A DNA stretch of 49,775 nt from Bigelowiella natans CCMP2755 (GCA_000320545.1 ADNK01001663.1:1-49775); one strand, 5' to 3'; shown: positions 12,346 to 26,087, numbered from the stretch's first letter. A program made the numbers and translations. The notes: generated from the letters alone by a model not told the origin.

Positions 12346-12414
12346 AGTCAAACGAGTAGAACACGCGCTGCTGCTCTTCGTGCGAGAGGTGGACGACGTC
12401 AGCCTGCTCTGCAG
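12346..12414. repeat. 69-bp perfect copy of HECT-gene exon sequence
   Basis: Bases 12346-12414 are identical and in the same orientation to 14202-14270, which encodes part of the HECT N-lobe in exon 9 of the giant ligase gene. Both flanks diverge at once (CTGTGG against TTCGCT on the right). It is too short to be a functional exon and sits inside repeats, so it is a captured fragment. Confidence 0.92.
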
Positions 12415-12435
12415 CTGTGGCAGCATTGTTCAGCT

Positions 12436-12503
12436 GGGCTAGCTGGGGCTCAGTCTGGCAGTGTGTCGTGGGCTAGCTGGGGCTCAGTCTGGCAGTGTGT
12501 CGT
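12436..12503. repeat. 34-bp perfect tandem duplication
   Basis: Two adjacent identical 34-bp units at 12436-12469 and 12470-12503. Each begins GGGCTAGCTGGGGCTCAG. The second unit runs into the repeat 12497-12521 that is also found at 12322-12346, immediately before the captured HECT fragment. Confidence 0.92.
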
Positions 12504-13283
12504 CAAAGAGTGGCATGTGCACCTCCAGACCTCTGGACCTCCAGATCTCTTGTCTGGGAAAACTTCTGAGCACAAACCGCCAGCTAGCTGATCTCCAGCC
12601 TGTCTAGCTGTCCACCTGTGACTCGGTCAAGCTAGCAAGGGCCAACAGGACAGCATGATTAGTCTATGAAAGTTCGCAATGGCTAGATGGCCGGCCACAG
12701 TGGAACAGAACATCAAACATGCGTGCTCTGGCTAGCTAGCTAGCCATGCTGGCATGGCAAGATGCACGCCAGCACGCTGGAGTGTCATTGCGACGCCACA
12801 TGCTAGCATGTGCCACATCCAGCAAGGTGCACTTAGGTGGGGTCCAAGCGCATGTGCGCACACGTGCCTAGCTAGCACGCAGGTGTGCAAGGCCGCATCT
12901 TGCATGTGCGACGAATCATGCAACATGTTGATCAAAGACTGGGATTGGAAACGTGCACGAGTGTGCATGCACAACGTTGTAGCAATCTGACAATGTGCAT
13001 GTCACATGACACGTGTGATCTAGGTGATGCCCAATGTGAAACGAACTGCATGTTTGCATCGCATGCGATCTGAACATTCTCGCGTCACATCGAATATTTT
13101 TGTGTGTTTAGATGCACAAAAAAGAGAAGAGAGAACAACAATTTGCCGTAGGAAATAGAAGTTTTTACATTTACATGCCGCAATAACATCTGTGGCAATA
13201 ATTTGTCACATTTCTAACTAAAAATGGTCTCGGCAGGTATTAGTTGATCTTTTTTATTTGACATATACCCGAAGTTTTTCTTC

Positions 13284-13951
13284 TTAACTTGTGATGGACG
13301 AGCAGTGGGTGATCGCCATAAGTAGCTTCTCCCGCATCAGCTGGTAGGAAGAATACGACGGCAGATTCACGTTGAAAAAGCACGTTTCCGCCGTCGGCAA
13401 CATGCGGTCGGTCTTCGTTCCTGACTCGAGTATGTTGACTTTCATCCTCCAGCTCTTGTCCTCCGCATCATAGACGGGGGGCAAGCGCGAGCGCGCCCAG
13501 GAAAACTGGAGATACTTGGACTTTTCTTCTTCGCTGAAGCTCTCCAGGACTCTCCAGAAGTTCCGAACGACTTTGGATTTTGCTGTGAATTTGGCTGGGG
13601 AGTACACGGTTTGTTTCTTCAAGGCTCGGAGGTCTAGAGTAGAGTTGCCGCACACCCACATTTCTAGCTCGTGCCACCGGAAGAGTCGCAGCGTTCTCTT
13701 CGGAACGATGGTGTGGAGTCCTCGTAAGACGGCGTGCATCTGCGGCCCACTCTCGGTCAGCCTTGCCTGCATCGCAACACGCGCATAATCATGCCGCTCG
13801 GCATAGCTAACGCGGGCGTTGCGCGAGTAACCAGGGAGACGAATTTGCTGGAGGGGGGGGGGGAAAGGAGAAATTTGGGAATTTAGACCGTTGTCGTTCT
13901 ATGACATGAATACTCATCATGTCGTTATCACAAGTACCCTCCCCCACCCCC

Positions 13952-14000
<49 letters not shown>

Positions 14001-17000
14001 TGTGTGATTCTCTCCGTGTCTTTCTTTAAACACGGCACTCACTTAGCCCTACCACAACCCAAACTACTAAAGCTATCACCCGCAGGCTATGGCTCGCCGT
14101 TGTCTCTAAGCGAAGGGAGCTGTAGTACTGCTCAAACTGCTCCTCGCTGAAGTCCTCGCCGCTGGAAGGATCCTTGAACCGAAGATTGCTCCATGCGGTG
14201 AAGTCAAACGAGTAGAACACGCGCTGCTGCTCTTCGTGCGAGAGGTGGACGACGTCAGCCTGCTCTGCAGTTCGCTGCCCCCGTGATTTCGTCGTCGTTG
14301 TCGCAATAGCCACCCCCCCCGCTGTAAGCTGTCGCCAAAACAGCTCGTGCAGATCGATCGTGAGCAGCCCCTTGGTGCGGACCATGATGCCGAGGAGCTG
14401 CCCGAAGCGGAAGAACTGCTCCATCCTCTCCCCCACACTCCTCCATCGCCAGGGGGAGCGCGAGGAGGAGGCGACAAAGTCCGGCGGGAGGAGGGCGGGG
14501 TTGACGATCATGGAGTTCCTGTGAAGGCCGGTCTGGTGCGTGTGGTTCGGGCAGGGGATCAGCAGAGCGCAACGATCGAAGTCGTACTCATTCTTCGCCA
14601 TCAGCTGCCCTCCCCCGCCATGAGCGCCGTCGCCGCTGCCGCCAACCCCCGCGCCTCCTGATACAGCACCGAAGTCTGCCCTTGCGCTCAGGAGGCTGGC
14701 GCAGATGAGGGAGAGCGACTGGCGGAAGGGGCCGGGCAGCCCCTCCGCACCTTTGAACGCGGCGGAGGAGAACTTGGCCTTCCAGGCCACGTCCCCGAGC
14801 CGGCAGCGCAGGTGTTCGTCGGGCGTTACTCGCAAAAATTCTGTCAGCTGCAAGAATATCGGCTTTGCGGCAGCGCCCGCTGCAACATGCTGCTGCTGGA
14901 ACTGGCGGCGAGCTCCCGCCCCGCTACCACTACTGCTGTTGTTGCTTCCATTCCCCGCTTGCGCGTTCCGAGGGCCTGTCGTCGCTGCGACAAGGTGTTT
15001 ATTGTCAAATACGAATTCTGGCATCCACCGCTCGCTGACGGAGGTGCCATTGATGAGCTGCTCCACGAACCCCATCCGCACGGACCTCGGAAAGGCGCTC
15101 ACGGGCAGCAACTGCTCCGGATGGAGCTGCTGGCGGCGCTGCATTCGGAGCAGCTGGCGGTGGCGACAGGAGCTGTAGGACGAGTTCTTAGCGTCGGCGT
15201 TGTCGTCCTCGTCGCCATCGTCGTCATGATGGCTGTATCGAGCAGGCAGGACTGGAGCGATCTTCTTTAACGTTTCAAGCTCCTGGCGACTCGACGTGCA
15301 AATCCTGCACTTACAGTCTGCAGCGTCACTGGGAGCGGTGGTAGAAGAAGAAGAACCACCAGCAGCAGCAGCAGCAGGTTCAGTATCATCGTCGCCGTTT
15401 TCGCTGGCAGCACCTGAGGAATCGTCAGCGGACGCTGGAGGCTGTGACGATGAAAGGAGAATTCTTCCCTCTCTCTTCCCTCCTCTCGTCGCATGGTAAT
15501 TCTCCAACGCAAGCATGCGCTCACGGAAACCACTGGCGCCAACATTGCAGCAGGAAGCATCTTGAGTACCACTGCTGCTCCCGTACATGAGACGGAGGAG
15601 GGGAAAGTCCGTTTCCACCGCCTTGGCGATCTGGCACACGCGTAGCTGTTGCTGCCGAGATTCATCGTTTTCGAGACTCAGGATCCCCCGCCCCCCCCTC
15701 TCGCTTCTCCACGAATTGTTGCGGTTGTAGCGCGATCGGCCCACACCGCGGTGGGCGATGATGCAGCTTTCGAGCTGGGCGCAGTGGAGCAAGAGATCAA
15801 GCAGAAGGCGAGAGTAGCAGGAAAATAGTGGCCGCGCCTCCTCTTCGCTGCCAAGCCGCTCCTTCGCTTCCGCAGCAAAACTTGCCAGCCAAGAGAATTC
15901 GGAAAGCTCGGACCATATCGACGGCGGCGACAGCTTGCTGCGCTTCTCCTCCTTTATGTCACTGCCATCATCGTACGCTCCCTCGTCGTCCGCCCCCCAC
16001 CGCGGCGCGGCTGCTGCCCCGGTTTGCATCGCGCGGGTGAGAGCGCAGGAGAGTTTGATGAGGGCGCGCAGAGTGAGGATCTTCGACTCGGAAGGCCACG
16101 GGCACAGCACGTTGTAGCGCTCGACGAACTTCCGGAGAGAGATGAAGCAATACGCCAGAGCCTCGAGTCTGGACGACGCCGAGAGAGATGGGTCCAGTGA
16201 TGAGCGCGCTCCGGCGCACAGCCGAATGGCGGCGCGCACCAGAATCAGCGCGGCGTTGAGATCCACGGTGGTGTTTGATGTGACGACAATTGAGAATTCC
16301 CCTTCATGGAGCTTGACGTTCTCTCGCCCTCCCCCTTTAGAGCTGGCAGCGGAAACGGGCAAAGAATACCTGTCTCCTCGCTCTTCTCCCCCTTCGTTGT
16401 CCGCAGGAGCGGAGGAGGGGGAGTCATTTGCGGTTTGGTCGTCGGCACTTCGCGTAGCCACCTCCTCCCCACCCTCGTTCTCATCGTCGCCGTCTTCTCC
16501 TCCTTGCCCCGCCCCCTCCTCCTCCTCCTCCTCCTCCTCCTCCTCGTCCTCCTCCTGCTGCTGCTGCTGCTGCAGCGGAAGCATGACGATATCCTCTGCC
16601 AGATGATCATTTCCCCCAGCTTGAGAGGAAGGGGAGGACGACAGGGAGGAAGTGTGGGACGAGGAGGAGGAGGAGGAGGAGGATGAGGACACACCGTGAC
16701 CATTGCCGGTGGCGTTGGGAGCAACAGCGGGTCCTCCTCCCGCCCCCTCCTCTGCATCCTCCCCTCTCCTACCACGTGCGACTCCAGGGTTTGTCGGAAG
16801 GCTGCTATAGTGTGCAGACGATGACGATGACGCTGACGATGATAGTAGCGGTGAGGACGGATTGTTTGAGGCGGCAGCAACGCCAGCAATGGGCTCCTGC
16901 CCTCGCCCACTTGGCTGAGGAAGTCGTTGATCCTCCTCCTGCTGCTGCTGTTGTTGTTGTTGCTGCTGCTGCTGCTGCGGTCCATTGCGATTGCCCTTGC

Positions 17001-17159
17001 GCCTGTCGCCCTCTCCTCCCTTAGGCGCCGTCGTCACGGGGTGGGCGACGATAAGCACTGGATTCGGGAGAAGGATGGGGTCGGGCGGCATGCTTCCGTA
17101 GGATGGAGGGCACATCAGCTTCACCAGCAAGTGTCGGTGCCATTTGCCTTGGGTAGGAC

Positions 17160-17193
<34 letters not shown>

Positions 17194-20100
17194 CGATGAC
17201 GGGTCGGTTGGCTCGTTCTTGTTGCTGCTCCAGCCCCCTCTCTTTCCCTCATCTATTGCTCCTTCTCGATGATCGGGTCCACCGTGGCGACCGCTTGGTA
17301 CTTCTAGAGGCAACGGCCTCGCCTCGCCGACCTTCCTAGCTTTCGCCTCTCTCCTGGCATCGCGCCGGACTCGTCCAGTACCCACATCTTCCTCCCCCGC
17401 CTCCTCTTCGCCGCCAGTGGCATCCTCTCTTCTCGAGAGAGCAAAGAAGGAAATCGGGCAGCTGGTCCTCCCCGTCTGGCTCTGGAGAAAGGCGGCGTGG
17501 AGCGAATGGACACTCGAGTCTCGCAGATGCACCAGCCGCGTCTCTCCTGCCTTCATTCTCAAGTGAACGACTTCGGAGGAGTAGCACTCTTCCGCTCGCT
17601 TGCGCTGTTGCCTCAACCCCCCGGCTCTCGTCTTCGTATCTCCTCCCTTCCCGTCCCTGCCCTCGACTGGACTGCCTCGGTCGTTGCTGTCCTCCTTCCG
17701 TTTGAGTGCTCGAAAGAGCCTCGCGAAGCCGATCTTTAGGAGGGGCATCAAGCGGACCCCGGGCTCCATCGCAACCATCCTAGCGATGATCGTATTTGTG
17801 GATAGGTAAGACGGTAATGAGGGGGGGGGGGAGGAGGAGGAGGCGGAGGAGGCGGAAGAAGTGAGGGGACGTTTAGCAGCGTGCTGCTGCCGTTGTTGTG
17901 CTTTCTTGAAGTCTTCAGTAGGCAGGGCAAAGGGTACCTCCTTCGGTGCCACCGTCTCTATGTTGCCATAATCATCGTTGCAGGGGGCGGAGGAAGGGAA
18001 GGGTAGGACACTTGAGGACGAAGAGTCGTCCGCACGTCTTCTCGCATCGTTATCGTCGCCATCCCCTCCCTCTCGTCGTTGTCGCCGGCTCGCCTTCGCC
18101 TCGCCGCCAGCTTTCTCCACCGCCGCCGCCGCCGCCGCCAAACCTTCATCGGCATCGTCCAAGTCGCTGTCGTCCAACACGGTGCTGCTGTAGAGCCGTG
18201 TGCTGCTGGCCTCTTCGTCTGCTGAGTGGTCGTCGAGGAAGTCGTTGTCGTCGGCATCGTAATCATCGTCGTCACTCGTCGTGGACGTCGCGCCCGTCGT
18301 CATTCCACCTCCGCCTTGCAACGGGGCGAGCACACGACAGATGCTGTAAACTGTCGCCTCGCGCCCCTCTTTTCTCTCGAAAATGGGCAGTGCCGGGTAC
18401 GGGGGGGTTGCAGGAGGAAAGGCCTTCCTTGGCGGCGGCGGCGGCGGCAGCGGTAGCTTCATCACCACAGATTGTTGCTGCCTGGCGAATTGCCGCTGAT
18501 GCTGCTGCTGCTGCTGCCATGACCCTTGAATTAGAGTCATCAGGATCGACTTTAAAAGGCGCCGCTGGGCAAGATACAGGCGGGTCGTTTCGAGTTTCAC
18601 AGCCAGGCTTTTCATCACAACAGGCGAGGTCGCGGTGGTGGTGTTGGTGGTGGTGGTAGTAGTCGTGGTAGTAGTAGTGGCACCCGCCGTGTGCTTCCCC
18701 TGGTCATCCTTCGCCGAATTCTTCATCTTCTCGGGGAACTGCTGCAGCAGCCCTTGCACGTGCGAAAAGTTGGGCGGGCAGAGCTTCAGAACGCCCAGTT
18801 CCGTCCAGAAGTGCATCCGGCAACCGCTGTCTTCACTGTCTACCACAGCGACTAAAACCGCCCATTGCTTGTGACTGTTACCGGCACCCCCGCTACTGCT
18901 CTCCTTGCCACCTTGCCCACCAGCTCCTCCTCCTCCTCCTCCTCCTCCTCCTCCTTGGCAGACGCGCACAATCGTCGCCTTCTTGCCGATGAGCGAAAAG
19001 AAACGCGACTGCAGGATCGGCGAGCCTCGCCCGGTCCGCACGCCCGACGCGTCGCTGGCAGGCTGGAACGTGTTGCTGTTGCTGCTGCTGCTGCTACTAC
19101 TGTCGCTTGTGAAGAACAAGGCGGAGCTGTCGTAGTAGCCTGAGGGCGAGAAGGAGGATGAGGGCCCGTAGTATCCTTGAATGCGACCAGAGCGGCATGA
19201 CAGCCATTCGTCCCACTTTCCAGGCCACCCGATGTAGTGCACGTATATCTCGCCGGCGCCTCGAGTCTGCATCACTTCGGCCTCGCAGAGCTTCCCGACG
19301 GTGTCGCGCACGATGAGCCGGTCGCCCTTCTGGAACTCGTGTGTGTCGGCATCCGGGAGCGGCAGGAGCAGCGCCTTGTGCAGCTTCTCCACCGCTTCTT
19401 GCGTGATGATCACCGCTGCGCCGATGAGAGAGCTTATCCTCCTGTTGTTGCTGTTGCTATTTGACCCAGCGGACGACGACGACGACGACGATGATGAAAT
19501 GGAGCAGAACCCGTACGCGTAGGAATCATACCCTCCCCCATTTCCGAGCCGATCAAAGCGCTCCCCATTGCAGCCGCTGCTGCCCCCCCCCCGGCCGGCC
19601 CCGAGAAGTCGCTCGCGGTTCGTGGGCTGGCTGACGGAGAAGGCGAAGGGGTTCGGCATGTGGGTGAGGGAGATCAGGTCGCTCCGGGAGAAGTCCTGCG
19701 GCTCCGCTTTGAGCGCGTCGTGGAGGGTGCTCTTCCCGTAGATCTTGACGCGGCGGATGAAGCGGTCCGATTCCAGACGCTGACTCGACTGCGAGAAGAG
19801 GGTGGCGAGGCGTATCCGGCCGCTGCTGCTGCTGCCGCCGGGTGAGAGCTGGATCCACTCGTTGTACTGGTCGTCCCAGGCGAAGAAGTGTATGTAAAAC
19901 CGCCCCGGCTCAACGCGGAGGATCTGCGCCAGGTACCAGTCGCCGTACGAGTCCTTGGCGTCTACAAAGTGGTACTGCTTGAGCTCCGAGATGTCGGTGG
20001 GCTGCTGACGAGCCACGTAGGTCTCGATGCGGGATAGCAGCGAGCTCCGCTCGTGCCGGGACCCCGTCTCGAAGTACCGGTAGTTTTGGAGCGACGAGTG

Positions 20101-22913
20101 CCCGGCGTTGCGGCCCCCCGCACCACCGCCGTCTCGCGAAGAGGAGGGGGGATGAAGTGCGGCAGCTTGGTTTCTGCTGCTGCTGCTGCTGCTGTTATTG
20201 TTGGCGGTGGCGCTAGAATCGGAAGCTGATCTTGACCGGGCGATCAATGCTACGCTTGAGCTGTCGGCGTGGCCGCCACCACCGCTACTGCTGATGCTGC
20301 TGCTACCAGCGTTGGCGCCAATGCTGCTGGCGAGGGCATTCCACAAGTTTTCCTGCTGTCCTTGCTCGCCCATGTGGGAGACCGTGCTGATGAAATCGTT
20401 ATCGAAAAGCAGCTCGACGGCCTCTTGGATGTTGCCTCCGCGGCGCGCGAGGCCGATGCGCGCGAGGTTGATGGGGAACCCCATACCTGCAAGGCTCGCC
20501 AATTGCTGGTCAAATCTAGCGAGGGAGGGTGTATTTTCAGCATCGCTTGAAGAGGAGGATATAATGACGCCGCTATTAGCATTGCTGCTGCTGCCTCTGG
20601 TAGAACCGCCGGTGTTACCAGCTCGGATTATCCTGACAGTGCCACTCCCCATCGCACCACTTGCCGCCCCAACCCCGCGCACGAGGCGGGGGGGGTTGCC
20701 GTTTTCGAGGACGAGGACGGCCATCTGCGAGGACGACGAGGCTCCCCCCCCACCCCCATTGCTACTCCCGCCGCCGCCGTTGGCGTTGGCGCTGCCGAGC
20801 TGGACTAGGACAGGCAACGAGCGCTGCCGGGATGACGAGGAGGAAGAGCCGCGCGAGGGCCCACCACGAGCGGACGAGGACGATGACATCTTCGTGTTGG
20901 CTGCCGGGGGTGATGGCTTATCGCTGGCGCCGAGCACTGACTTGAGTCGCGAGGTGCTGGCGGGGGAGATCAGGCGGTACGGGGAGGTGGAAGGGGGGCC
21001 GGTGCTTGCCACCCGTGAGAGGTACTCATCCTCGGCAACCTGCAGCCGTACCATTTCCGACCGCCTCAGTATGCTCCGGGCGTCGTCTCCAAAGGCCGTG
21101 AAAACGCCGACGTCGCTCTTCTGGAGCGCCTCAGCTGCCGCTGTAAGTTTGCGGACGTACTGCGCCAACCTCGCGCCCATTTTCCCCCTCACGGATGCGC
21201 TCGTCCTCCTCCTGGTCTTTCTCCCCCGCCTTATCCAGCCCCCCCCGCCGGGGCCCCGCATAGGCCTCTTCCTCCTCATTTTCCCCTCGCTGAGATGAGG
21301 AGGGTGATGGCTGTTATCGATGGCGATGTCGTCGGCGGCGCGGGCCTCATCGCTGGCTGCTTGCACGTCGCTAGACAGGACGGACACTTGGTGGTGGAGG
21401 AGCTGCAGCACCGCCTTCGCGACGCTGCAGTAGGCGAGATATCCCACACGGCTACTGCTCCTACTGGCGCCATATTTCCTCGACGACCGATCTGCTGAGG
21501 GTGACATCTCCGTGGCACCCTGCGCTGGGCCGTCGGGGGGCAAGAAAGGAAAGCTTTGCAGCATACGCCAAGCCGCCTCAGCGACTGTGTCTGGCAGTTC
21601 CCCCCCCTTCCCAATTCCCTCCTCCTGCGCTTGCTGCTTGTTATCATTTGCGCCACTCGAGCTCCCTGCCCCCCCCTCGTCTACACCAGCTCGAGATGAT
21701 ATATCGCTCAGAGCGAATGGCGGGCGGTCTGGGTAGATGCGGAGAGAGCTCCAAGATACCTTGATCCTGCCCACCCCCCCTCCCGCTCGGTCTTCCTCCT
21801 CATCGCCTGGTCCTCCTGTGCCTTCTCCAATCTGCTGGCCATCCTCGAGCAGCACGGTGGCCGTCTCGCTCGCCGCGTCCACCGCCTCGATGACACCATG
21901 CATCTGCGCCATCAGGTTGCTCTTAGTGCTGCTGTTGTTGCCGGACCTGGCGGCGAGATCGATTTCGTCGCTGCCCGCGCCGTGCGGGCGGTGGCTCCGC
22001 TGGCCCTGGAGGAGCACACTCGCTCGCATGCCGGGTATTGGTAGAAGGCCTTCTTCCTCCGCACTCCCGCCCAGAACCGCGAGTGTGCCGAGGCAGACAC
22101 GCAAGCTCTTTCGCTCTTTTGCATCCAGCCTCGCCCCCAGTCCACCGGCCGCGCCGTTGACGTCATCATCGGCTGCAGCGTGTGCTTTCGTCTTCGTCTT
22201 CTCGTCCAAATTGTCGCGAAGGCTGGGTCCCTGCGCCCCTCCCCCCCCCTGCCTCGTCGGGGTCTTTGCTCCTCTGGTTGCCAGCAGGAGCTCAACGAGG
22301 GCTGGGGCCTGGTTCAAAGCACGGCACATTTCTTTGGCGACCGTGGAGGAGCGGATCGAGTAGCTGCATGATGAGGCCGAGAGGTCCTCATCGCCCTTGC
22401 AAGAGAAGGGAGGAGAAAGAGGAGGTGATGACTGCTCGCTTGCACAGGCTTTAGTGCCTCTGCCGCTGCCCACGCCGCCGTGGTCGCTCGGCGTGATGAA
22501 GATGAGCTTTCTTAGTAAAACCACAATTCGCGACCGCAGCAGTGCGAGCAGGGATGGAGGGCTGGTCGCCAATCCCCATTCCATCCGTGCGACGAACGGC
22601 AATTTCCGCTGCGGCTCGCCCCTCTCCCCTTCGTCGCCATCGTCGTATGGCAGCAACTGCAGCAGTCCAAGGTGCTCTGTGAGGTCAAGAATCACCTGGT
22701 TGAATTTCCCAGCGCTGCTGCTGGTGAAATTAATCGAGGAGAACTGACTCATCAGAGCTCTAGAATCCCCACGCGTAGCCCGATCGGAATCTTGCTGCTC
22801 GAGCTGTACCTGGGAGATACGGGGGGGGGGGGGGGGGAATTCCGAATCATCACGGTGATGCTGGAGGTAGTGGTGGTGGTGATGGGGGGGGGGTGCAAAC
22901 GTGTAATGTAAAT

Positions 22914-22953
<40 letters not shown>

Positions 22954-24658
22954 TTTTCTCCCTCCCTCTCTCCCTTTCTCTCTCTCTCACACACAGGCAT
23001 CGTCGCATCTACCGAAGAAGCTCTAGCAGGTCCTCCTGTGAGCACAGCCGGATTGGGCAGTTCTCGCTGAGCTGGGTTGCGAGCTGGCGCATGAGCTTCA
23101 GCGCGGTGCTGCTCCGCGAAATCGCCACCAGCGGGGAGTATATCTTCTTCCGGGGGCGGCCATAATTCTGGGAATTAGCATCGTTTCCGCCCCGCTGCCC
23201 TGTTTCTTCCTCCTGCGTGCCGAACGCGATGTAATCATTCTTCTCCTCCTCCGCCTCCCCCCCTTCTTCCTCGGCCCCAGCCCCGCCTTCCATGGCGGCG
23301 CTTGCCGCGTCCACGCCCGTGCTGCTCCCGTGTTGTGGCTTAATCGCCCCCGTTTTCTTCGTTCGCCTTGCCCTTTTCCTTGTCGCCGTCGGTGGCGTGG
23401 TGGCAAGCACGTTGAGGTTCAGCTTCAAGGTGGAGAGGAGCGGCCGGCCAACCGCCGTAGCGAGCTCGGTGTCGTCGAGGGTGCCTTTCTGCTCCATAAT
23501 GGCGCTCATCAGGTAGCGGATGGTGTTCCAGGTCACCTCCTTCAGCCCAGCGTCGAAAGGGCCTGCGTTCCGCAAAAGTAAATACAACAATGAATACATG
23601 CCAAAACAGTACGAGCGAGAATTGTTTGCTGACACGGCGGGACACACCCCCGTGACCCAAAAAAAATTAACAAAAAACTCAAATCCATGAATATATCAGG
23701 AAACTCTACGGCTATGGCTGCTGCTAGCGCTGCTGATGGGCGGCGATTGAATGGATCGTCGGCGACACTACCGTCGCAAAAGCGCAGGAATGAGCGGAAG
23801 AGCGAGGGAAGAATGCCCGCCGAGAGCACAACGCGCATGTGAGACTTGGAGAGCGACAGGAGAGGGGCTGCTTCACCGCCCCTCCCGCCCCCTCCCGCCA
23901 CCCCTGCTCCACCGCCTATTCTTCGTTCGGAAGACTCAGCACCATCCCGTTGGGCGACGTTATCGCCTTTTCCTTGTTGCAATTGCGGCCGGAATGTGAT
24001 GTTAAAAAACAGGAGGAGGGTCCTTAACCCCAACGAGTGCCAGAGCTTTTCGCGGACGCCGCCGACGCCGTCGTCGTCGCCGCCGTGTGTGCCTTCGTTT
24101 TTCGCACCGCTCCCCCCCGTTAAAGTGTTCTTTCTACGCTCTTTCCTCCTTGCCTCCCACTCCTCGTCGGCACGTGCCGTGGCGAGGTTAAGGCGATTGA
24201 ACTCCCAGACGAGATGTCTGTAAAAGTTAAGCAGGATCCTACTGCGCGACTGCGGCTGCTGCTGTGTCGATCGGCCACCCGCATTCTGGCCGGAGGACGC
24301 CGACACCGTAGAGATCGATGAGGAGGAGGGGAGAGGGGGGGGCGACGACGACGAAGACGACGACGACGATGTGTGTGCTAGTAATGACCCGATTACATCT
24401 AAACGGTCGCGGTTGCACTTGAGGTTGGCAGCCAGCGTCAGGGGAAGAATGTAGCGCACTACGTAGTGGCCTTTACGATCACGGAACTTGGCGGAGAGCC
24501 AACTGAGGAGGGTGAGGCGGAGCGACTGCATCTGGTGGACTGACCTCATGAATGGCTGCAGCTGGTTTGCCACGTCGAGCAGACCGTTTTGCGATAGCTC
24601 CAAGATGTCGCGCACCCATGAGTTGTCAATGCATGCTGCACTCGTGGTGGTGTTGTTG

Positions 24659-24689
<31 letters not shown>

Positions 24690-26013
24690 TACTGCTCCCG
24701 GCCATATTTCGATTCGTTCTCTCGATGGCGGACGCGCCGAAGTGGAACTGGCTGGGACGACGGATGCGCGTTCTCCGAGCCGCAGCTCGCAGTATTCGTT
24801 TTGGGCTGTTGACTCCCCCAGAGCTTGCGCGCTTCATATGCAGTTTCGCCAGGATGGCGGGCTTCCTGCTGGTGGTGGAAGAGGGGGGGGGGGGGGGGGC
24901 ATATCCCATGCCCACGCTCCTTTCCCTTCGCGTCAGCGGTGGAGTTATTGCCATCCTTTTCTTCCTCGTTTTGCTTCTTGGCCCTCCGCTCCGCGTCCTC
25001 CTCATCTTCCTTCGGCAGCTTTTTGCGCTCGATCTTGCTGCTTTTGCGGGTGGCGTAGTAGTCCTTCAGCAGCTCATCGAGGCCGAACAAGAAGAACTCG
25101 AAGCCCCCACTGGCTTTCTCCAGCCACGAGTCCAGCAAAGGCGCCTCCGGCTGCTCCGCGTGCGCATTTTGCGTCGCAGGTCGATGCGGCTCCTCTCGTC
25201 GTCGATCCTCCTCCTCTTCCTCCCTGACCTTGCTATCAGCTTCGCCGCTTCCGCTATCGTCGCCGCTGACGCGGTCCGAGCGCGTGCTGCCGCTTCTGCG
25301 GCGTGGGCTCGGGGGCGATGCTGGCCGTGCAGCCGCCGCTGCGGCCGACGCGGACTTAATCTCTTGGTCTTGAATCATGTTCAGCATGGGCTTCCGCACC
25401 TCGAAGAACGTCGAGTAGATCACCGACCGGAACCACGGCGGGAGCAACGGGGAGAACATGCACTTCCTTCCCTTGGCGGCGGCCGCCAGCAGCCGCACGA
25501 TCTCGACCGACCGGGAGAACTCGCGGCACCTCGCGACGAGGCCGTTGTACTTGAAGCAGAGGGCCACGAACATCTTCTCGAAGCGGTGAGCTTTGCTGGT
25601 GGATATCAGCTTCCTGGCTGTGACGCCGCCCCCGAGTTCCGCAAGGCACATCTGGAACAGCAACCCGAAGCAGATCACCGGGCTATCAAGCGATGCGATC
25701 CTTTGGGGGCGGGGGCGCGCGGGCGGTGATGAGGCGGGGCCGTTTGACGTGGATGCACGCATAGGGGAACTCGTGTTGTCATTGACGCCGCCGGTTCTCG
25801 TTCTAACTGCTTTTGATGGCGAAGAGGGCAGTGGGGATGATGCTGCTGATCGCCCCGCTTCGCCTCTCCCCCCCCCCCCTTCCTTCACAAAGTACGGCGT
25901 CTCCGAGCTAACCCAGTCGAGGATGAAGTTATCCCTTCCCCGGGCGACGGATTTCGGGGGTAGTTTGAAGATCGGCAAGTTGACGAAGCGCTGCCAGAAC
26001 TCTGCGTCCTCCT

Positions 26014-26057
<44 letters not shown>

Positions 26058-26087
26058 CAAGCGTATCATCCGTATTACTTTCTTCAA

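Larger units (their letters stand above)
12111..13283. repeat. CTAG/CATG-rich repetitive island between genes
   Basis: No credible coding sequence. The stretch is dense in overlapping GCTAGC, AGCTAGCT, CATG and TGCA palindromes and imperfect direct repeats, including a 25-bp repeat at 12322-12346 and 12497-12521. It contains a 69-bp copy of HECT-gene exon sequence (12346-12414) and a 34-bp perfect tandem duplication (12436-12503). From about 13080 to 13283 the sequence turns AT-rich and forms the 3' flank of the HECT gene. Confidence 0.75.

Noticed and set aside
17946-18659. 237-codon plus-strand Arg/Pro/His-rich frame
   Set aside because: It lies within exon 9 of the ligase on the opposite strand. 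Its bias comes from GC-rich trinucleotide repeats.
20198-21298. 366-codon plus-strand frame opposite HECT exon 9
   Set aside because: It is antisense to a frame with UBA, Tudor-knot and HECT motifs. Its Leu/Pro/Ser content mirrors the Ser/Gly/Glu codons on the other strand, and it has no recognisable motif.
24488-25729. 413-codon plus-strand frame opposite HECT exon 7
   Set aside because: It is a Leu/Arg-rich shadow of Ser/Asn/Glu-rich coding sequence. The minus strand fits the exon chain on both sides.
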